The translations under genes and the position numbers were made by a program. From Limosilactobacillus oris (lineage in GTDB: Bacteria > Bacillota > Bacilli > Lactobacillales > Lactobacillaceae), in the NCBI RefSeq assembly GCF_025311495.1, contig NZ_CP104398.1, positions 744,001-808,000 on the forward strand: a DNA stretch of 64,000 nt, written 5' to 3'. This document shows, in pieces, positions 56,059 through 64,000 of the stretch. The notes under the pieces were generated by a model that searched no databases, had not been told where the DNA came from, and saw only the letters and a program-made list of their open reading frames with translations. Each line of letters starts with the position of its first letter. Position 1 is the stretch's first letter.

Positions 56059-56844
56059 TTATTTATATAGTTCTGGGCGCCGGTCAGCAAAGACCGGAAT
56101 CGGCCCCCTTACCGTTGCCAATTGGTCAAGGTCAATCTCGGCAAAGGTGACTCCATCACGCTCCCCTGCATCGACAATTACCCGGCCCAGGGGATCGATT
56201 ACCAGAGAGTGACCATTAAAGTGGTTATCCGGATCGTCGCCAACCCGGTTTACGGCCACCACGAAACATTGGTTTTCGACTGCCCGTGCCCGCAGCAGGA
56301 TTTCCCATTGCGGAATCCGCACCGCCGGCCATTCCGCCGGGAGGTACAAGAGGTCAGTCCCGTGACGGGCAACAGTCCGAATCCATTCCGGAAAGCGGAG
56401 GTCATAACAGATGAAGCTGGCGCTGGGGACCCCGGCCAGCCGGAAGTAGTTTTCCTGATTGCCAGCTTGCAGGTACTGGTCTTCCGCCATCAGTCCAAAG
56501 AGGTGGACCTTATCGTATTGTCCCAGCAAGTTTCCTAATGGATCAACCACAAGCGTCCGGTTAACAAAGCGCGGGCCAATTTTGACCGCTACCGAGCCGC
56601 CAACGATTCCCACCTGGTACTGACGAGCCAGCTCCTGAAGCAACGCCAACGTTTCCTGGCCCCCTTCGTCCGCCAGCTCCGGCAACTTATCAAGGGCGTA
56701 ACCGGTATTCCACATTTCTGGTAATACGACCACGTCCGCCTCACCATCCGCTGCCGCGGCGACCAGTTCCCGCACCCGCGCACGGTTTGCTGCCGGTTGC
56801 GCAAACTGAATGTTAAATTGTCCCAGTGCTACTTTTATCTTCAC
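56059..56844 (-). CDS. mtnU: Carbon-nitrogen hydrolase, MtnU/omega-amidase type
   Basis: A nitrilase-superfamily amidase of 261 residues with the catalytic set Glu43 (VVLPEMWNTGY), Lys112 (YDKVHLFG) and Cys146 (SFICYDLRFPEW). Paired with MtnE-type aminotransferases, such enzymes hydrolyse the 2-oxoglutaramate left when glutamine is the amino donor, which pulls the reaction forward. The GTG at 56844 (MKIKVALGQF) follows GGGGTGG; a GTG three codons upstream is the alternative. First gene after the T-box leader. Confidence 0.87.
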   Translation of the reverse strand: MKIKVALGQFNIQFAQPAANRARVRELVAAAADGEADVVVLPEMWNTGYALDKLPELADEGGQETLALLQELARQYQVGIVGGSVAVKIGPRFVNRTLVVDPLGNLLGQYDKVHLFGLMAEDQYLQAGNQENYFRLAGVPSASFICYDLRFPEWIRTVARHGTDLLYLPAEWPAVRIPQWEILLRARAVENQCFVVAVNRVGDDPDNHFNGHSLVIDPLGRVIVDAGERDGVTFAEIDLDQLATVRGPIPVFADRRPELYK

Positions 56845-56865
56845 CTTTACCACCCCATTAAATTC

Positions 56866-57125
56866 AAAAAGCCCCCATCCAAAAAGGACGAGGGCTCCCG
56901 CGTTACCACCTTAATTTACTGCTGCCTCACAGCAACAGCCTTGCTAAGTTACTACACTTGGAGTTGTTAGCGGAACTCACCCGGCGCCAACTCACTCAAA
57001 TAGCTCGTCAGCGCAAACAATTGGCAGACCATTTTTCGTTCCGTCAGCAACCTTCTTCCAGCATTCCAAAGGCTCTCTGTATGTCTAACGGGAACGTACT
57101 CATCCGTCGTTTTGCATTTCTTATT
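56866..57125 (-). promoter_or_regulatory. T-box riboswitch leader, probably methionine-responsive
   Basis: A roughly 260-base leader before mtnU-mtnE. It has the stem I elements GATGAGTA and AGAGAGCC, the distal GGTTGCTG, the T-box core GGTGGTAACGCGGGAGCCC, and a GCCCTCGTCC/GGATGGGGGC terminator with TTTTTG (56866-56897). The likely specifier is ATG (57030-57032, in GAAAAATGG), meaning methionine. AAA just before it is an alternative reading. The Met reading fits the mtnE function. Confidence 0.88.
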
Positions 57126-57131
57126 AATCGT

Positions 57132-57160
57132 ATTTTAATCTTCCCTTAATGTAATGTCAA
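57132..57160 (-). promoter_or_regulatory. Promoter of the T-box/mtnU-mtnE operon
   Basis: TTGACA (57155-57160) and TAAAAT (57132-57137) with a 17-base spacer on the minus strand. Confidence 0.8.
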
Positions 57161-57235
57161 TTGTTTCCCCAAATTAAGTTTTAACCACCGCTTCTATTGT
57201 AAAATAAGGGCAACAACTCAGAGGAGGACGATGAA

Positions 57236-58003
57236 ATGAAAATCGCAGTAATCGGCGTGGGCCAGATGGGCTCAGCAATTATCAAGGGGCTCTTGAACCA
57301 GCATGAGGACGATATCATTGGCATGAACCCAGTCAACCCACGGGTTAGCAAGTTTGCTCAGGAGGCCGGCTTCCGCCTGGTTAACAGCTCCGAAGAAGTA
57401 GTCAGCAAAAAACCAGCCGTCGTTATAATAACCACGCCGGCCAATGTCACCTTGGCGGTCTTAGAGAAACTAGCAGGCCTCCCCGCCCACACGGTAATTA
57501 TCTCCGCAGCCGCCGGGATTCGCTTGGCGGACATTGCTGCAATCCTGCCCACGAACCCGCTCGCTGCCATCATCCCCAACATTCCGGTAGCAGTTAATGC
57601 CGGAACAATTGGCCTTGCCTTAGGAGACCACGTTATGGCACCTGCTTTTGATAAAATCAACCACGTGCTGGCTCCACTAGGGGAGGTCATCAGGGTTCCA
57701 GAAAGCCAGCTCAGCATTGTTGGCACCATTGGCGGTTGCGGGCCGGCATTCGTTGATGTCTTGATGGACGCCCTGGGAGATGCCGGCGTTAAATACGGTC
57801 TGAACCGGTCGACTGCTTACCGGCTCGCCGCTAGCATGGTCAACGGCAGCGGCAAGCTCGCCCTCCAAACGGGGCTGACTCCTGCCCAGCTCCGTGACCA
57901 GGTAACCTCTCCCGGTGGCACCACCATCCGCGGGGTCGAAGCCTTGGAAAAAAACGGCTTTCGCTATGCCGTGATGGACGCAGTTAATAAAGCTAATGGT
58001 TAA
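57236..58003 (+). CDS. proC: Pyrroline-5-carboxylate reductase
   Basis: The last step of proline synthesis, reducing P5C with NAD(P)H. 255 residues with the N-terminal Rossmann motif IAVIGVGQMGSAI, IIPNIPVAVNAGTIGLA and the signature LRDQVTSPGGTTIRGVEALEK. The ATG at 57236 follows GAGGAGGACG; an ATG five bases earlier runs into a stop. No proA/proB is nearby, so substrate may come from ornithine or arginine breakdown. Convergent with tsaD. Confidence 0.96.
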   Translation: MKIAVIGVGQMGSAIIKGLLNQHEDDIIGMNPVNPRVSKFAQEAGFRLVNSSEEVVSKKPAVVIITTPANVTLAVLEKLAGLPAHTVIISAAAGIRLADIAAILPTNPLAAIIPNIPVAVNAGTIGLALGDHVMAPAFDKINHVLAPLGEVIRVPESQLSIVGTIGGCGPAFVDVLMDALGDAGVKYGLNRSTAYRLAASMVNGSGKLALQTGLTPAQLRDQVTSPGGTTIRGVEALEKNGFRYAVMDAVNKANG

Positions 58004-58133
58004 ACAAGGGTGGCGGACACTGTTGACGCGCAGCTAACCCATTTGACCTACCTGCCATCTATGCTGCGCCGTTACATTGTTATCTTTAAAATAGTGAAGA
58101 GACTGGGCGCTAACTCCCAGCCTCTTCACTATT
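58004..58133 (-). repeat. Dispersed 3'-flanking element, copy (e)
   Basis: It lies between the convergent tsaD and proC stops, sense to tsaD. Hairpin 1 is the longest of the five (AATAGTGAAGAG.CTGGG/CCCAG.CTCTTCACTATT, 58090-58133). The tail follows: TTTAAAGATAACA, GGCGCAGCATAG, GGCAGGTAGGTCAAATGGGTTAGCTGCGCGTCAACA, then GCCACCCTTG touching the proC stop. Confidence 0.82.
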
Positions 58134-58168
58134 TATTTACCATTACAAAGATAGTGCAGGAAACCAAC

Positions 58169-59197
58169 CTATTCCTTTGCCCGGTCAAACATCAGTCCCG
58201 GAACCGCATTTAAATCCCACGCGGCCCGGTCGCCATGCCGGTAGTCAACTGCTGCTGCCGCACCAATCATTGCGGCATTATCTCCGCAGAGTTTGAGCGG
58301 TGCTTGCAGCATAGTCACGTTGGGATGGTACTTAGCCATATCATGGTCCAGCCGATCACGTAGGCCATGGTTAGCCGCGACCCCGCCGGCAAGAATCAGT
58401 TGCTTAACCGGGTACTGGTCAAGCGCCCGCATCGTCTTTTCTGCCAGCACGTCAACTACGCTTTGCTGGAAGCTGGCTGCCAAATCATACTTGTTGAGTT
58501 CTTCCCCCCGCTGGTCAGCGTTATGGACGGTGTTGATAAAGGAGCTCTTAAGTCCGCTAAAGGAAAAGTCCAGGTTGTCCTCCTTCTCCATTGCCCGGGG
58601 GAAGTGGAAAGTGTCCTGCCCCTGGGCAGCCCACTCGTCAATCGTTTTCCCCGCCGGGTAGTTCACGCCCAGAACCCGGCCAATCTTGTCATAGGCCTCA
58701 CCAGCGGCGTCGTCACGAGTTTCACCGACGATTTCATATTCATGTTCCTTGGGCATGTACACTAGCTCCGTATGGCCGCCGGAAACCAGCAGGGCCATTT
58801 GGGGATACTTAAATTCTCCCACAAACCGGGCAGCATAGAGGTGCCCCGCCATGTGGTTCACCGGAATTAACGGTAAGTGGTGCGCCCAAGAAACCACCTT
58901 CGCCGCAGTAACCCCGACCAGCAAAGAACCAACCAAACCCGGGCCGTAGGTAACAGCCACGGCCATTAGATCCGGGTAGTCAACGCCCGCTTCAGCCAAT
59001 GCCTGGTCAATACAGCGGGTAATCCACTCAATGTGGTGCCGACTCGCAACCTCCGGCACCACCCCGCCAAAGCGCTGGTGGCTGTCAATCTGGGTGGCCA
59101 CGATGTTGGAGAGAATCTTCGTTCCGTCCTCAATAACCGCCACGCTTGTTTCATCACAACTTGTCTCAAAGGCAAGAATTAAGTTTCGTTCTGCCAT
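58169..59197 (-). CDS. tsaD: tRNA N6-threonylcarbamoyladenosine transferase TsaD
   Basis: The catalytic subunit that transfers threonylcarbamoyl from TC-AMP to A37. The 342 residues have the ASKHA ATPase fold. [15 protein letters not shown] is at the start, the metal-binding histidines are His115 and His119 (NHMAGH), and [11 protein letters not shown] and [13 protein letters not shown] follow. It forms an operon with rimI (6 bases) and tsaB upstream. tsaE at the other end of the window completes the complex; only tsaC/YwlC is missing. Confidence 0.97.
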   Translation of the reverse strand: MAERNLILAFETSCDETSVAVIEDGTKILSNIVATQIDSHQRFGGVVPEVASRHHIEWITRCIDQALAEAGVDYPDLMAVAVTYGPGLVGSLLVGVTAAKVVSWAHHLPLIPVNHMAGHLYAARFVGEFKYPQMALLVSGGHTELVYMPKEHEYEIVGETRDDAAGEAYDKIGRVLGVNYPAGKTIDEWAAQGQDTFHFPRAMEKEDNLDFSFSGLKSSFINTVHNADQRGEELNKYDLAASFQQSVVDVLAEKTMRALDQYPVKQLILAGGVAANHGLRDRLDHDMAKYHPNVTMLQAPLKLCGDNAAMIGAAAAVDYRHGDRAAWDLNAVPGLMFDRAKE

Positions 59198-59203
59198 GTG
59201 CTC

Positions 59204-59767
59204 TTATTCTCCTCTACTCAAAAGGTCTGCCTGCATATCAATTGCGTCCTCGTGGTTATCTAGGTAATAGCGGTGCTTAATTTGCTGTTCACGAAAGCCA
59301 AACTGTTCGTACAAGTGCCGGGCGGCCAAGTTATGCACCCGCACTTCTAAACTCAGGGAACGGAGCTGCAAATGGCGGGCATAGGCTACCGCGGTTTTAA
59401 TCAAGTACGTTCCCAGGCCCTTTTTCTGCCATCCCGGCGTCACCCCGAGGTTGGTAATGTGGAGGTCCAAGTGGTACCAATCCACTGCCGTCCCGATAAA
59501 ACCAATAACCTCTTCATCGCTGGTAATCACAAGGTACAGACGGTCATGGTGGCGCTGTAATTCTAGCTGAAAAGCAGCGTAACTCCACGGTGCCGTTCCG
59601 TAAATCCGCTCTTCAATCTGCACCATCCGGTTAATATCTTGTTCAGTCGCCTGCCGGACCGTAAAGTGGCGGCCCTGAATCATGACTAGCCGCCGACTAA
59701 AATCCAGGAGCGGTTGTCGACGGGCATTAATGGTGCAGTGGTACCATGACTTAAACTTCTCGAACAT
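59204..59767 (-). CDS. rimI: Ribosomal-protein-alanine N-acetyltransferase RimI (GNAT)
   Basis: 187 residues. A GNAT fold from about residue 30 (FTVRQATEQDINRMVQIEERIY) includes the acetyl-CoA loop LGVTPGWQKKGLGTYLI and the end VRVHNLAARHLYEQFGF. The first 28 residues (FEKFKSWYHCTINARRQPLLDF) extend beyond the usual RimI start; an internal ATG before IQGRHFTVRQ is an alternative. It overlaps tsaB by 17 bases and precedes tsaD, the standard tsaB-rimI-tsaD order. Confidence 0.92.
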   Translation of the reverse strand: MFEKFKSWYHCTINARRQPLLDFSRRLVMIQGRHFTVRQATEQDINRMVQIEERIYGTAPWSYAAFQLELQRHHDRLYLVITSDEEVIGFIGTAVDWYHLDLHITNLGVTPGWQKKGLGTYLIKTAVAYARHLQLRSLSLEVRVHNLAARHLYEQFGFREQQIKHRYYLDNHEDAIDMQADLLSRGE

Positions 59768-60476
59768 AATTTTGTCTATTTTCTCCTGGGTGTAGTTTCT
59801 GCCAGTTGGCTTCCGCTTCAGTAATACGCAAGTAGTGCGGCACAAAGGGATCAATTGCTTGGACCGCTGGTCGGTCTTCCCCGGCCAGTGCCAGCTGATA
59901 AGTCGATGGAATCCCGTACGCCCGTGGTGCCAAGCTCACGTTTGCCGGCAGATCATCAAACTGGTCCTGGATTCGCTTGGTTAAGTGGCCCAGTAAAATC
60001 ACCGGCCGGTCCACCTGGCCTAATTGGTCCAGCAGGGTCGTCATTGCCAAGTGCTGGTCCTCAATCAGGTTGACAAGCCGGCCGTCCTTCCACTGGTAGG
60101 CTCCGGCAAAGACATTTCCCCGGCGGGCGTCAAAAAAGGGCACGATTACCTGGTCACTGCTGGGGAGGACATTGCGTGCGACTACTTCTAAGCTGGAAAC
60201 ACCCACCAGCGCAACTTTCAGCGTGTCCGCCAGTGTCTTAGCAGTCGTCGCGGCAATCCGAATTCCCGTATACGAACCAGGTCCCTGGGCCACAACGACC
60301 CGGTCAAGGTCCGCGGGGGGCCACTGAACCAGCTTAAAGAGGTTATCAATTGTCGGCATCAGGTAGATGCTGTGATTGCGAACCATATTCAAAGTCGTAG
60401 TGGCGAGCAGCTGCTCATCCTCAACTAGGGCAACACTCATTGGGTGATTTGAGGTGTCAATGGCAAGTACTTTCAT
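59751..60476 (-). CDS. tsaB: t6A complex dimerisation subunit TsaB
   Basis: The partner of TsaD. It has an ASKHA fold but no catalysis of its own. 241 residues: MKVLAIDTSNHPMSVAL at the start, VVAQGPGSYTGIRIAATTAKTLA (the family signature, about 66-88) and DARRGNVFAG. The ATG at 60476 follows AAAGGATG; the open frame to 60518 has no site. First gene of tsaB-rimI-tsaD. The 290 bases upstream hold the galE terminator and no clear gene. Confidence 0.95.
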   Translation of the reverse strand: MKVLAIDTSNHPMSVALVEDEQLLATTTLNMVRNHSIYLMPTIDNLFKLVQWPPADLDRVVVAQGPGSYTGIRIAATTAKTLADTLKVALVGVSSLEVVARNVLPSSDQVIVPFFDARRGNVFAGAYQWKDGRLVNLIEDQHLAMTTLLDQLGQVDRPVILLGHLTKRIQDQFDDLPANVSLAPRAYGIPSTYQLALAGEDRPAVQAIDPFVPHYLRITEAEANWQKLHPGENRQNYVREV

Positions 60477-60672
60477 TTCGATCATCCTTTCAATCATAGA
60501 CCATCTTATCACACCCACCCCGCTTTTGCTGGTTGAAAGTCGGGCGCAAAAAGAAAACTCTTAAATTACGCGACGGACAGCGGTTTCCACTGGCCAGCAA
60601 ACCCGGCCACAACACCGCTAAGGACTAGCAAGCGCAAGCCCTATTAACGTCTTGCAAGGACCTTGAGAACGC

Positions 60673-60714
60673 AAAAACAGCCTTCAGAGTTCGGCTTTAC
60701 CGAGCTTTGAAGGC
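60673..60714 (-). terminator. Terminator of galE
   Basis: GCCTTCA.AG.TCGG/CCGA.CTCTGAAGGC stem followed by TTTTT on the minus strand. Same hairpin type as after hpf and the ABC-F gene. Confidence 0.82.
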
Positions 60715-60766
60715 TATTTTACAGCGGACTTTGCCAGCCCGTAGCACTTAAAACTTTTCTTTTAAA

Positions 60767-61762
60767 TTAGTCCCGGTCATCGTAACCCTTAGGGTGGGTC
60801 GAGTGCCACTTCCAGGCCGTGGCAATGATGTCGTGAACATCATCGTACTTCGGCTTCCAGCCCAGCACTTCCCGGGCCTTATCACTGGCTGCTACCAGCG
60901 AGTCGGGATCCCCTGGTCGCCGCGGTGCCATCTTAGCAGGAATCGGCTTGCCAGTAACTTCCCGGGCTGCTTCTAGCATCTGCTTGTTGGAGAAGCCCGT
61001 TGAGGAGCCGAGGTTAAAGGCATTGCTCTTGTTTCCGGCCTCCAAGTACTTGATTGCCAGAATGTGGGCATCGGTCAGGTCCATAACGTGAACATAGTCT
61101 CGCACATTGGTCCCGTCCGGGGTGTTGTAGTCATCGCCAAAGATGCTTAGTTCGTCCCGCTTGCCTTGCGCCACTTGAAGAATAATCGGTACCAGGTGGG
61201 TTTCTGGACCGTGGTCTTCACCAATCGTGCCGTCCGGGGCCGCCCCCGCAACGTTGAAGTACCGGAGGGCAACAAACTTAATCCCGTACGCCTTGTCTGC
61301 CCAGGCCATCATTTCTTCCATCATCAGCTTGCTCAGGCCGTAAGGATTAATTGGTTTTTGCGGATCCGTTTCCTTGATCGGCATGTGTTCAGGAACCCCA
61401 TAGGTCGCAGCAGTTGAACTAAAGACAATGTATTTGATCCCATGATCATGCATTGCTTCTAACAGGGTGATCATTCCACCCGTATTGTTATCAAAGTACT
61501 TCAATGGCTTGCTCATTGATTCTGGCACAATTGAGAAGGCCGCAAAGTGAACTACCGCGGTAATGTCTTCGTTCTCAAAGATTTGGTCCAAAAACTTCCG
61601 GTCCCGGATGTCACCTTCGTAAAACTTAGCCTGCGGGTTAATTGCGTCCCTGTGACCTGTTGACAGGTTATCAGCGACAACCACGTCTTCACCATGTTCT
61701 ACCAAGTTCTTTACCATATGGGAGCCGATGTAGCCGGCCCCACCAGCAACTAGAATTGCCAT
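60767..61762 (-). CDS. galE: UDP-glucose 4-epimerase
   Basis: Interconverts UDP-glucose and UDP-galactose. 331 residues with the NAD motif GGAGYIGS (7-14), the catalytic Ser/Tyr/Lys in FSSTAATYG and NPYGLSK, and RYFNVAGA. The ATG at 61762 follows AAGGAGGAAA; seven further in-frame codons upstream lack a site. It is alone here, without galK or galT, which points to supply of UDP-galactose for surface polysaccharides rather than a local gal operon. Confidence 0.96.
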   Translation of the reverse strand: MAILVAGGAGYIGSHMVKNLVEHGEDVVVADNLSTGHRDAINPQAKFYEGDIRDRKFLDQIFENEDITAVVHFAAFSIVPESMSKPLKYFDNNTGGMITLLEAMHDHGIKYIVFSSTAATYGVPEHMPIKETDPQKPINPYGLSKLMMEEMMAWADKAYGIKFVALRYFNVAGAAPDGTIGEDHGPETHLVPIILQVAQGKRDELSIFGDDYNTPDGTNVRDYVHVMDLTDAHILAIKYLEAGNKSNAFNLGSSTGFSNKQMLEAAREVTGKPIPAKMAPRRPGDPDSLVAASDKAREVLGWKPKYDDVHDIIATAWKWHSTHPKGYDDRD

Positions 61763-61877
61763 CTTATTTCCTCCTTGCTTCAACTACCGCCAGTAACTGA
61801 CGACTGAACTCTGTTTACCCAAATTGTAGCACAGACCTCCTAAAATAATTAGTAAATTTTAGTAAAAGAAAGTAAAA

Positions 61878-62822
61878 CTAACCAAAGTCCAGCTTGTGCT
61901 CCTGGTACTTGAACAGGAGCCCCTCCCGAAGACCGCTGTTGCTGAACTCGACCTCATCAATCGCTAGCTGACGCATCAGGGCTAGCAGTGGAAGGAGGCC
62001 GCCCACAATCACGTCGGCCCGTTCCCAGGTAACTCCCCGGATGGCTGCCCGGCTTGCTCGGTCGCCTTCCAGCAGTTCGTGCATGATCTGAAAAGCCGTT
62101 GTCGAAGTCATCGTCAGGCCATGAATGGGGGCTGCCTTGCCAGCAACCGCGTTCCGCCAGCGGTAAATCTTGGCCAGGGCCCGGTTGCAACCGCCCAGAG
62201 CAATAATTCGGCTGCCCCGGAAGCGACTAAGCCAGCGCTGATGTGACAGGGCCTCATCAACTTCAACCATAGCGTCAAAAAGGTTGGCAGCCTGAATTTG
62301 ATCACCAAGGTGGTAACGTTGGGACAAGATCACCGAACCCAGCGGGATACTAATGGTTTCTTCGGCCGCCCCGCTTTCCACACCGACCAGCTCCATGCTG
62401 GCACCCCCGGTATCAATAATTAGTCCCCGGTCAATTTCTAAGCTATGGGTTACCCCCACATAGTCGAGGTAGGCTTCCTGGGCTCCGGAAATCACTTGAA
62501 TGTCAAAGCCAGTCTCCTTTTTCGCCCGCTGCAGAAATTCCGCCTGGTTCTGCGCCTGTCGGACTGCCGCCGTCGCTACCGCGATCACCTTGAGGCGCGA
62601 ATACTGATCACAGATGGTACGAAATTCCCGCAGTGCATCCAGCGTTCGTTCTACCGGTTCCTTTTTCAGTGTCTTCTCCGGACCCATTTGCGAAGAGAGG
62701 CGGACATAGCGCTTAACATATTGCTTGGTCACGGCCTCATTATCCGGGAGCAGTTCACTGATTTTCAGGCGGACCGAGTTGGAACCGAGATCAATCACCG
62801 CGAGTCTAGTCGTCTTTGCCAT
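61878..62822 (-). CDS. ppx: Exopolyphosphatase (Ppx/GppA family)
   Basis: Hydrolyses terminal phosphates of polyphosphate or pppGpp. 314 residues of ASKHA fold: LAVIDLGSNSVRLKI (7-21), the catalytic Glu region GAQEAYLDYVGV, the second phosphate loop IDTGGASMELV and GGCNRALA. It is shorter than E. coli Ppx because it lacks the C-terminal HD domain. The ATG at 62822 follows AAAAGGATG. It overlaps ppk by 17 bases, making a ppk-ppx operon. Confidence 0.92.
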   Translation of the reverse strand: MAKTTRLAVIDLGSNSVRLKISELLPDNEAVTKQYVKRYVRLSSQMGPEKTLKKEPVERTLDALREFRTICDQYSRLKVIAVATAAVRQAQNQAEFLQRAKKETGFDIQVISGAQEAYLDYVGVTHSLEIDRGLIIDTGGASMELVGVESGAAEETISIPLGSVILSQRYHLGDQIQAANLFDAMVEVDEALSHQRWLSRFRGSRIIALGGCNRALAKIYRWRNAVAGKAAPIHGLTMTSTTAFQIMHELLEGDRASRAAIRGVTWERADVIVGGLLPLLALMRQLAIDEVEFSNSGLREGLLFKYQEHKLDFG

Positions 62823-64000
62823 TAGCATCATCCTTTTCTTTTAAGTGCAGGCTCGGGACGTGTTTCGAGAGGGTCTCAAAAACATTAGGGAAGTGCCGGC
62901 GGGCCTTTTGCTGCTTATTATCCTGTTTGTTCAGGCGGACCGCCTCTTGAACAAAGTATTCCTGCGAATTAAACGGTGCCGCACCGTCACGGTCCAGCCG
63001 TTCATAGTGATCCCCTTCCAGGACCCGTGTTTTGACATTATCTCGCCACATAATATCAAAGATTTGGATAGCCCGGGCTTTGGTATCGGCTTGGGTAACC
63101 GGGTACAGTTCCTCTACCCGCCGGTTCAAGTTTCGGGTCATCATATCGGCACTGGCAAGGTAGATTTCTTCATGACCATTGCTTTCAAAGTAGTAGATCC
63201 GGGAGTGTTCCAGGAAGCGGCCGACGATCGAGTGGACTTCAATATTACCGTGGAGTTCCGGCAGGTCGTTGCGCAGGCAGGTAATCCCCCGCACCAGCAA
63301 CTGAACCTTAACTCCGTTAGCTGCCGCGTCGTAGAGGTGGGCGATAATCTGCTTATCCGACAGGGAGTTCATCTTCATCCGAATCAGGGCCGGGTTGCCG
63401 GACTTGGCGACTGCAATCTGGTCGTCAATCTTCTGGTTAATGAAGTTGCGAATCCCGTCTGGCGAAACCCGCAGCTGGTAGAAGTACGGCGGGCGGGCAA
63501 AACCGGAGAGCATGTTAAAGAGGCTGGTCATGTCGACCCCTAATTCATGGGCACAGGTGAACAGCCCCATGTCAGTATAGAAGTGCGCGGTGACATCGTT
63601 ATAGTTTCCGGTTCCCAGGTGCATGTACCGGCGCAAGCCATCCTCGTCCCGCCGTATTACCAGGGCGACCTTACAGTGGGTCTTTAAGCCAACTAAGCCG
63701 TAGATGACGTGGCAGCCCATTTGTTCCAACCGCTGGGCCCAGCGAACGTTATTCTGTTCATCAAACCGCGCCTTGACCTCGACCAGCACGGTGACCTGCT
63801 TCCCCTGCTGGGCCGCCATCCCCAGGTACTTGATAATCGGTGAATTGCCGGAAACCCGGTAGAGGGTCATCTTAATCGCAAGCACGGCGGGGTCGGTCGC
63901 CGCCTGGTGGATAAAGTTGACCACCGCGTCGAAGTTATCATACGGGTGCTGGACCAGGTAATCCTTTTGCCGGATGGCCTTGAAGATGTTATGCTCCATG
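62806..64000 (-). CDS. ppk: Polyphosphate kinase, C-terminal part (5' end outside window)
   Basis: Makes polyphosphate from ATP at the membrane. The visible 398 codons cover the two PLD-like catalytic domains. The autophosphorylated His is in GLKTHCKVALV (about 130 codons into the visible part) and the second His is in FLEHSRIYYF. Also present are MHLGTGNYND, ASADMMTRNLNRR and the conserved RMKMNSL. Full-length Ppk1 is about 700-720 residues, so roughly the first 310 are missing. The basic, Lys-rich end overlaps ppx. Confidence 0.95.
   Translation of the reverse strand, partial: MEHNIFKAIRQKDYLVQHPYDNFDAVVNFIHQAATDPAVLAIKMTLYRVSGNSPIIKYLGMAAQQGKQVTVLVEVKARFDEQNNVRWAQRLEQMGCHVIYGLVGLKTHCKVALVIRRDEDGLRRYMHLGTGNYNDVTAHFYTDMGLFTCAHELGVDMTSLFNMLSGFARPPYFYQLRVSPDGIRNFINQKIDDQIAVAKSGNPALIRMKMNSLSDKQIIAHLYDAAANGVKVQLLVRGITCLRNDLPELHGNIEVHSIVGRFLEHSRIYYFESNGHEEIYLASADMMTRNLNRRVEELYPVTQADTKARAIQIFDIMWRDNVKTRVLEGDHYERLDRDGAAPFNSQEYFVQEAVRLNKQDNKQQKARRHFPNVFETLSKHVPSLHLKEKDDANGKDD

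Overview
The window is a 64-kb stretch of core chromosome from a lactic acid bacterium. The gene content and order (secG-est-rnr-smpB, gap-pgk-tpiA-eno, whiA-yvcK-rapZ, pspC-holin-hprK-lgt-gpsA-galU, prfB-secA-hpf-comFC-comFA, rex next to an ABC-F gene, tsaB-rimI-tsaD) are those of Lactobacillaceae. The roughly 50% GC and the protein sequences suggest a Limosilactobacillus-type species; this placement is inferred and no 16S gene is present. Most genes lie on the minus strand. No CRISPR array, prophage or insertion sequence was seen.

Layout: (1) 1-8 kb: tsaE (cut by the left edge), pta, ung, a LURP-one-like gene, a frameshifted membrane methyltransferase, smpB, rnr, an esterase and secG. (2) 8-18 kb: a ClC channel, an amino-acid permease, ptsI with a cre site on its promoter, then the glycolytic cluster gap-pgk-tpiA-eno without an adjacent cggR, and a tRNA-Arg(CCG). 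(3) 18-26 kb: two tiny genes, a CrtO-like acyltransferase, clpP under apparent CtsR plus HrcA control, whiA-yvcK-rapZ, a DUF523 gene and a PadR-DUF1700-DUF4097 operon with a palindrome on its promoter. (4) 26-36 kb: uvrB-uvrA with a LexA/DinR box, pgm, a divergent HxlR regulator/zinc alcohol dehydrogenase pair, trxB and galU. (5) 36-47 kb: gpsA, lgt, hprK, holin, PspC, prfB with its programmed +1 frameshift, secA, hpf, comFC-comFA and an IMPACT-family gene. (6) 47-54 kb: a KimA-type potassium importer, groES-groEL with CIRCE and CtsR box, rex and an ABC-F ATPase. (7) 54-64 kb: an mtnU-mtnE operon behind a T-box leader that probably reads methionine, proC, the t6A genes tsaD/rimI/tsaB, galE, ppx and the C-terminal part of ppk.

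Connections: three t6A genes (tsaE, tsaB, tsaD) sit at the two ends. Carbon control appears as hprK, ptsI, galU/pgm/galE and cre sites. Proteostasis appears as clpP, groESL and their shared operators. Translation quality control and ribosome hibernation appear as smpB, rnr, prfB and hpf.

The most unusual signal is a dispersed intergenic element of about 100-175 bp. It is present five times, always directly downstream of a stop codon and always in the sense direction. It begins with a GGCTGGG-type terminator hairpin, continues with a conserved single-stranded tail, and in three copies ends with a second hairpin.
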